Source: Thermovenabulum sp049701175 (GTDB lineage: Bacteria; Bacillota; Thermosediminibacteria; Thermosediminibacterales; Thermosediminibacteraceae). From it: DNA of 64,000 nt. The DNA is taken from positions 1-64,000 of the forward strand of contig NZ_JBNATW010000010.1 in the NCBI RefSeq assembly GCF_049701175.1, given 5' to 3'. Position numbers and translations under genes: made by a program. A model generated the notes under the pieces. It had not been told where the DNA came from and ran no database searches. It was given only the letters and a program-made list of their open reading frames with translations. Positions within the stretch are counted from its first letter, which is position 1, and every line of letters starts with the position of its first letter. Shown here in pieces: positions 59,761-64,000 of the stretch.

Positions 59761-61050
59761 TTGGGCAAAAAGATTTTCATACAGCTGCAACAGCATATAG
59801 GAGCTCCTGCTATTCCTCAAGTAAAAGTTGGGGATAAAGTAAAGAAGGGTCAGCTTATTGCTGTGCCTAACGGTTTAGGAGCAAATATACATGCGAGTCT
59901 TTATGGTGAGGTAATTAATATTAATGAAAAATTTATAGAAATTTTAGCTGATGATGAACAACCTGAAGAGTTTGTGCCAATTAAAGAGACTAATAGTATT
60001 TTGGAAGCCATTAAAGAAGCTGGAATAGTTGGTATGGGTGGTGCTGGCTTCCCCACACATGTAAAGATGAACGTTAATTTAGAAGGTGGATATGTAATAG
60101 CAAACGGAATCGAATGCGAACCCCTTTTATCCCATAACGTAAGACAGATGGAACAAAAACCGGAGTTAATATACAAAGGATTAAAATACGCAATGGAAGT
60201 AACTAATGCTTCAAAGGGATTTATAGCAATAAAAGAAAAAAATAAAAAAGCTATTGAAGCAATGAAATCAGTAATAGATGACGATAGAATCGAAATAAAA
60301 ATGATGCCTGATATTTATCCGATGGGTGAGGAAAGGGCTTTAGTAAGAGATATTCTCGGGGTTTTATTAAGGCCCGACCAGTTACCTTCTGCAGCAAAAG
60401 CTGTTGTCACCAATGTTGAAACCCTTTCGAGGATTGCCGAAGCGGTAGATTTTAGAAAACCGGTAATTTCGAAAAATGTTACTGTAGTTGGAAGGTTGAA
60501 GTCTGGCAGAGAACCCTTGGTATTTTTCGATGTTCCGATAGGTACTCCCATTTCTGAGCTGATTGAACAAGCTGGCGGTATAGAAGGAGAATACGGAGAA
60601 ATTATCATGGGAGGACCTTTTACAGGAAAAAGTGTTGGCTTAGATGCGGTAGTAATTAAAACAACAGGTGGTGTAATTGTAACAGATCCTCTACCAAAAG
60701 AGAAAAGAAAGATAGGGCTATTAGTTTGTGGCTGCGGAGCCAATGAGGCAAGGCTAAGGGAAGTTGCAGAAAAAATGGGGGCACCTGTAGCAGGTGTTGA
60801 AAGATGCAAACAGGTAATGGATGTAAAAGGTGGTATTAAGTGTGAAAATCCCGGCAACTGCCCCGGTCAAGCTGAAAAGATCTTAAAGCTTAAAAAAGCT
60901 GGTGCCGAAGTGGTTTTAGTTGGGACATGCAGTGACTGCACCAATACCGTTATGGGTGTTGCTCCAAAGCTTAAGCTTCCAGTATATCATCACACAGACC
61001 ATGTGCTCCGCACAGTAGGTCATAAGTTAGTACGCAGACTGAACAAATAA
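59761..61050 (+). CDS. prdC: Proline reductase-associated electron transfer protein PrdC
   Basis: RnfC-like protein, 429 residues, proposed to pass electrons to D-proline reductase. N-terminal lipoyl-like hairpin (VKVGDKVKKGQLIAVPNGLGANIHAS), the NADH/flavin-binding Complex1_51K-type core with GIVGMGGAGFPTHVK and MGEERALVRDILG, a SLBB-like segment, and a C-terminal cysteine domain (LLVCGCGANEA, KCENPGNC, GTCSDCTNT). Some PrdC proteins carry selenocysteine; here I see only cysteine and no in-frame TGA. TTG 59761 is 8 nt after GGAGG; GTG 59752 lies inside that site. Confidence 0.92.
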   Translation: MGKKIFIQLQQHIGAPAIPQVKVGDKVKKGQLIAVPNGLGANIHASLYGEVININEKFIEILADDEQPEEFVPIKETNSILEAIKEAGIVGMGGAGFPTHVKMNVNLEGGYVIANGIECEPLLSHNVRQMEQKPELIYKGLKYAMEVTNASKGFIAIKEKNKKAIEAMKSVIDDDRIEIKMMPDIYPMGEERALVRDILGVLLRPDQLPSAAKAVVTNVETLSRIAEAVDFRKPVISKNVTVVGRLKSGREPLVFFDVPIGTPISELIEQAGGIEGEYGEIIMGGPFTGKSVGLDAVVIKTTGGVIVTDPLPKEKRKIGLLVCGCGANEARLREVAEKMGAPVAGVERCKQVMDVKGGIKCENPGNCPGQAEKILKLKKAGAEVVLVGTCSDCTNTVMGVAPKLKLPVYHHTDHVLRTVGHKLVRRLNK

Positions 61051-61106
61051 AAATAAAGGACATTAATAACTTAGAAATTATTTCTAAGAAAAGGAGGTAA
61101 TAAAAC

Positions 61107-62876
61107 ATGTCCATAACTCCAGAAACAGCCAATCAGCATAAAAACGATCCTGCTGTTGTATGTTGCCTTACGCAAGCCGGTACAGTAATAAGCCCTGCAG
61201 ATTTGGAAGACCCGGGGATTTTCCCAGATTTAGAAGATTCGGGACTTTTAAAAATACCGGCAAACGTTTTGACAATCGGGCAGGTACTTGGTAAAAAGCT
61301 TGTAAAAACCATTGATGCTTTAACACCGATAACCCCTGATATGATTGAAGGCGGCGAAGAAGCAATTAAAGAAACTGAAGAAAAAGCTGTTGAAGCAGTG
61401 GAGGCAAAGGAAGCAAAGGTTGTTGAGGCTGCTCCAGTAAAAGCAGCGTCTAATGTAATCAGGATCCATATAGAAGAAGGAAAGGGTATAAACCTTGAAA
61501 TCCCAGCAATTGTAGCAACAGCTTCTGCAGCAGAGAAAGAAGAATTAGTACAAAAAGAGGAGAAAAAAGAAGTAAAAATCGAGGATAAAGTAAAGCGCAC
61601 TTTAATAATGAGAGAATTCGAGGTTAAAGAAGTAAAACTCGGAGATGAAACATCTTTTGAAAATGGTGTATTGACAATAAGGAAGAGCATTGTTGAAGAT
61701 GCTTTAAAGGCAGATCCCCTTGCAAAGAAAATGGAAATAGATATTATTACACCCGACAACAAGAACGTATTTACCAATACAATCATGGATGTTATACCTA
61801 TTGCTACAAAGGTTGAAGGTAACCTCGGCGAAGGTATTACTCATGTAATGTCGGGGGTTGTAGTAGTTTTAACTGGTGTCGATGAAAGCGGTATACAGGT
61901 TCATGAATTTGGTTCTTGCGAAGGTATAATTGGTGAAAAAGTGAGATTTGGAAGACCTGGCTGCCCTGACGAAAACGATATAATGATAAGAATTCACGTG
62001 ACTATTCAAGCCGGAACTGGTATGGAGAGAAAAGGACCCTATGCAGCTCACAAAGCATGTGATGCAGTAATTCAGGAAATCAGAGAAGTATTGAAGAAAA
62101 AGCCTGCTTCAGAAGCTGTAAAGGTGACCGAATACAAAGATATTGAAAGAGTAGGAAGACCAAGGGTAGTATTAGTAAAAGAAATTATGGGTCAGGGCGC
62201 TATGCACGACAACGTTATTCTTCCCAAAGAGCCAGCAGGTGTTCTCGGTGGTAGGCCAAACGTAGACCTCGGAAACATCCCTGTAGTTCTTTCACCAAAT
62301 GAAGTAAGAGATGGCGGTATCCATGCATTAACCTGCATCGGACCTGCATCCAAGGAAAATACGCGCCATTACTTCAGAGAACCATTGGTAAACCTTTTAG
62401 CAGAGGATGAAGAACTTAACCTCGTAGGAGTTGTCTTTGTAGGCAGCCCGCAAGTGAATGAAGAAAAATTCTACGTTTCAGAACGCCTTGGAGCATTAGT
62501 AGAAGCATTGGGAGTAGATGGAGCCATTGTAACTACGGAAGGTTTCGGAAACAACCACATCGACTTTGCATCCCACATCGAACAGATTGGAAAACGTGGA
62601 ATACCTGTAGTAGGTGTGACTTATGCAGCATATCAAGGTCAGCTTATCGTTGGAAACAAATACATGGATGCCATGATTGAGCTCAACAAAGATAAGAACG
62701 GAATGGAATCGGAAATCCTTGGAGACAATACACTCTGCCCAGAAGATGCAAGAAGAGCTGTAGCAATGTTAAAAGCAAAGATGGCCGGCGTAAAGATACT
62801 GCCGCCTGCTAAGAAATGGGATCAGTCGGTTATCGAAAACAACCAGAAACTTGTAGATGAAAAATATAAGGCCTAA
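61107..62876 (+). CDS. prdA: D-proline reductase proprotein PrdA
   Basis: 589-residue proprotein of D-proline reductase. Family knowledge: it is cleaved before a cysteine that becomes the N-terminal pyruvoyl group binding D-proline. The likely site is Thr-Cys at residue 410 in IHALTCIGPASKE, giving pieces of 409 and 180 residues, consistent with the known larger and ~23 kDa subunits. An Ala/Glu/Lys-rich linker (about 85-165) joins the N-terminal domain CCLTQAGTVISPADLEDPG. AAAGGAGG precedes the ATG. It works with selenoprotein PrdB encoded downstream. Confidence 0.96.
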   Translation: MSITPETANQHKNDPAVVCCLTQAGTVISPADLEDPGIFPDLEDSGLLKIPANVLTIGQVLGKKLVKTIDALTPITPDMIEGGEEAIKETEEKAVEAVEAKEAKVVEAAPVKAASNVIRIHIEEGKGINLEIPAIVATASAAEKEELVQKEEKKEVKIEDKVKRTLIMREFEVKEVKLGDETSFENGVLTIRKSIVEDALKADPLAKKMEIDIITPDNKNVFTNTIMDVIPIATKVEGNLGEGITHVMSGVVVVLTGVDESGIQVHEFGSCEGIIGEKVRFGRPGCPDENDIMIRIHVTIQAGTGMERKGPYAAHKACDAVIQEIREVLKKKPASEAVKVTEYKDIERVGRPRVVLVKEIMGQGAMHDNVILPKEPAGVLGGRPNVDLGNIPVVLSPNEVRDGGIHALTCIGPASKENTRHYFREPLVNLLAEDEELNLVGVVFVGSPQVNEEKFYVSERLGALVEALGVDGAIVTTEGFGNNHIDFASHIEQIGKRGIPVVGVTYAAYQGQLIVGNKYMDAMIELNKDKNGMESEILGDNTLCPEDARRAVAMLKAKMAGVKILPPAKKWDQSVIENNQKLVDEKYKA

Positions 62877-62891
62877 GAAGGAGTTTTATAA

Positions 62892-63095
62892 ATGGATGAA
62901 ATATACCCCGGACTTAATATGATAAGGGGAAAGATAATTGAAGTAACCGAAAGGGATGTAAAAATAGAATTCAAAGGCCGAATGGGGATGCTCAGGGTAC
63001 CTTTGAGGATGCTTATATCCGACAGGCACCCCTCCATAGGTGATGAAGTTGAATTAATGATGAGCTATGTGACATTAATAAATGATGGGAGGTAG
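62892..63095 (+). CDS. Small Prd-cluster protein (CBO2463/CBO2479-type)
   Basis: 67 residues, beta-rich: MIRGKIIEVTERDVKIEFKGRMGMLRVPLRMLISD then GDEVELMMSYV. This matches the small protein regularly found between prdA and prdB in clostridial clusters (annotated CBO2463/CBO2479 domain). Its role is not established. GAAGGAG precedes the ATG, and spacing to both neighbours is tight. Confidence 0.85.
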   Translation: MDEIYPGLNMIRGKIIEVTERDVKIEFKGRMGMLRVPLRMLISDRHPSIGDEVELMMSYVTLINDGR

Positions 63096-63101
63096 TAAAA
63101 G

Positions 63102-63827
63102 ATGAAATTGACGGTAATAGAAGGCCTGCAATCCGAAATATACGTTCCTATAACACCTCCGCCTGTATTTACACCATTTACAAAAGAATTAAAGGACTGC
63201 ACTGTAGCTCTTGTTACTGCAGCAGGTGTTCATTTAAAATCGCAGAAACCCTTTAATTTAGCTGGTGACTTTACATTCAGAGAAATTCCAGGCGACACAC
63301 CATCGTCAGAATTGATGGTAACCCATGGTGGATATGATAATACCGATGTAAACCGTGATATCAACTGCATGTTCCCAATTGATCGCTTAAGAGAATTAGC
63401 TGCAGAAGGTTTTATAAAATCCATTGCACCTGTTAACATTGGTTTTATGGGTGGCGGCGGTAATGTAAAGAAATTCCAAGAAGAAACAGGCCCAGCTATA
63501 GCAGAAATCCTCAAAAAGGAAGGTGTAGATGTCGCAGTTTTGACAGCTGGGTGAGGGACTTGCCACCGCTCTGCCGTGATTGTGCAGAGAGCAATTGAAA
63601 GTGCTGGAATTCCTACAGTGCTGATTGCAGCTTTACCACCGGTTGCAAAACAGCAGGGTTCACCAAGGATAGTTGCACCAATGGTTCCAATGGGAGCAAA
63701 CGTTGGTGAACCAAATAACAAAGTTATGCAGACTGCAATATTAAAAGATGCATTGAAAGCATTAAAAGAAATTGATGTACCTGGAAAAGTAATTAATCTA
63801 CCTTACGAGTATAAGGCAAAAATATAA
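63102..63827 (+). CDS. prdB: D-proline reductase selenoprotein PrdB (in-frame UGA = Sec)
   Basis: Catalytic selenoprotein of D-proline reductase, which reductively opens D-proline to 5-aminovalerate. The frame is interrupted at TGA 63552-63554 (codon 151); reading it as selenocysteine gives 241 residues with the active site TAG-U-GTCHRSAVIVQRAIE, as expected for PrdB. Downstream sequence (GIPTVLIAALPPVAKQQGSPRIV) continues the same GrdB/PrdB-like fold without another stop. A SECIS-like hairpin follows the UGA. Automated calls would split it into a 150-codon and a shorter second gene. GGGAGGT precedes the ATG. Confidence 0.96.
63569..63589 (+). promoter_or_regulatory. Bacterial SECIS-like hairpin in prdB
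   Basis: CTCTGC (63569-63574) pairs with GCAGAG (63584-63589) around a 9-nt loop CGTGATTGT, its stem starting 15 nt after the UGA. Position and size suit recognition by the selenocysteine elongation factor SelB. Confidence 0.75.
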
Positions 63828-63844
63828 TACCCCCCAAAATAATA

Positions 63845-63875
63845 CCCGGCAAAAGCTTTTCAGGCTTTTGCCGGG
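63845..63875 (+). terminator. Strong hairpin between prdB and the next prd gene
   Basis: CCCGGCAAAAGC (63845-63856) pairs perfectly with GCTTTTGCCGGG (63864-63875). No T-run follows directly (GAATATAAAGAATTTTTT), so it may be an attenuator or mRNA-stabilising element that sets different levels of PrdAB and downstream proteins. Confidence 0.7.
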
Positions 63876-63919
63876 GAATATAAAGAATTTTTTATAGGGG
63901 GGTGTGAGGGGGTTTTTCA

Positions 63920-64000
63920 ATGTTTAAAATATCTATGGCCAACGCTAAGAGCGTAACAGTAGAAATGCCCGAAAAATATATGGAAGCTATAGAAAGGCTT
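63920..64000 (+). CDS. Start of a downstream prd-cluster gene (cut by window edge)
   Basis: The first 27 codons, MFKISMANAKSVTVEMPEKY and on, are open to the window end behind a G-rich site (GAGGGGG). Position after prdB suggests prdD or prdE; the fragment is too short to decide. Confidence 0.65.
   Translation, partial: MFKISMANAKSVTVEMPEKYMEAIERL

Noticed and set aside
61133..61786. 217-codon minus-strand frame over prdA
   Set aside because: Ser/Thr/Ala-rich shadow of the Glu/Lys/Ala linker of PrdA; no start signals.
63230..63721. 163-codon minus-strand frame over prdB
   Set aside because: Shadow of prdB codon bias, crossing the selenocysteine codon and SECIS region; no ribosome binding site.

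Overview
The window reads as chromosomal DNA from an anaerobic, endospore-forming, probably thermophilic member of the Clostridia. Supporting signs are low-GC codon use, strong GGAGG-type ribosome binding sites, many TTG/GTG starts, a spore photoproduct lyase, a pyruvylated-cell-wall (csaB) cluster and a selenocysteine-dependent D-proline reductase operon. I recognised no rRNA, tRNA, CRISPR array, phage or insertion sequence. The species assignment is inference.

Layout. 1-3.5 kb: nucleoside catabolism (pyrimidine-nucleoside phosphorylase, phosphopentomutase, purine-nucleoside phosphorylase). 3.6-5.1 kb: lipoate synthesis (lipB-lipA). 5.3-9.2 kb: two aspartokinases flanking asd, then a stand-alone pyruvate-kinase C-terminal-like protein. 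9.2-11.7 kb, minus strand: a TlpA-like thioredoxin lipoprotein, CcdA and a coiled-coil exported protein. 11.8-24.7 kb: mixed housekeeping and hypothetical genes (phosphoesterase, ychF, HAD phosphatase, exported lipoprotein, rsuA, subtilase, polysaccharide deacetylase, C-N hydrolase, TM1266-like protein, splB, rtcB). 24.8-29.5 kb: NDH-2/DoxX fusion, polyprenyl synthase, twin-FMN lipoprotein and UbiA prenyltransferase, which correspond to ndh2, dmkB, pplA and dmkA of the Listeria flavin-based extracellular electron transfer locus. 29.9-34.5 kb: a complete branched-chain amino-acid ABC transporter (livKHMGF). 34.6-37.4 kb: a hypothetical protein, an inverted-repeat element holding a 29-codon ORF, an HD-GYP protein and a DUF5317 protein. 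37.4-41.1 kb: secA and prfB with its programmed frameshift. 41.1-46.2 kb: cell-wall polymer cluster (secreted protein, DUF5693, csaB, wecG/tagA, yitT-like). 46.4-52.1 kb: an unusual glycan operon (GT4, alpha/alpha-barrel-like protein, 1164-residue GT2-GH130 fusion). 52.2-57.4 kb: ftsE-ftsX-envC-like-ctpA-PDZ protein. 58.0-64.0 kb: prdR, prdC, prdA, a small Prd protein, selenoprotein prdB, and the start of another prd gene cut by the window edge.

How they work together. The Prd proteins would let the cell use D-proline as an electron acceptor (Stickland metabolism), and the Liv transporter would bring in amino acids. The ndh2/dmkB/pplA/dmkA set suggests a second electron outlet, through a demethylmenaquinone-type quinone to flavoprotein lipoproteins outside the membrane.

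Most notable observations: (1) the same compact H-type pseudoknot occurs twice, in the leaders of the purine-nucleoside phosphorylase and C-N hydrolase genes, followed both times by RNA able to cover the ribosome binding site. I do not recognise it as an established riboswitch class. (2) The partial extracellular electron transfer locus. (3) The GT2-GH130 fusion operon, possibly a mannan-type synthesis/turnover system. (4) An 18-bp perfect inverted repeat enclosing a hydrophobic micro-ORF. (5) A sigma-54 promoter with repeated activator-like sites ahead of prdC.
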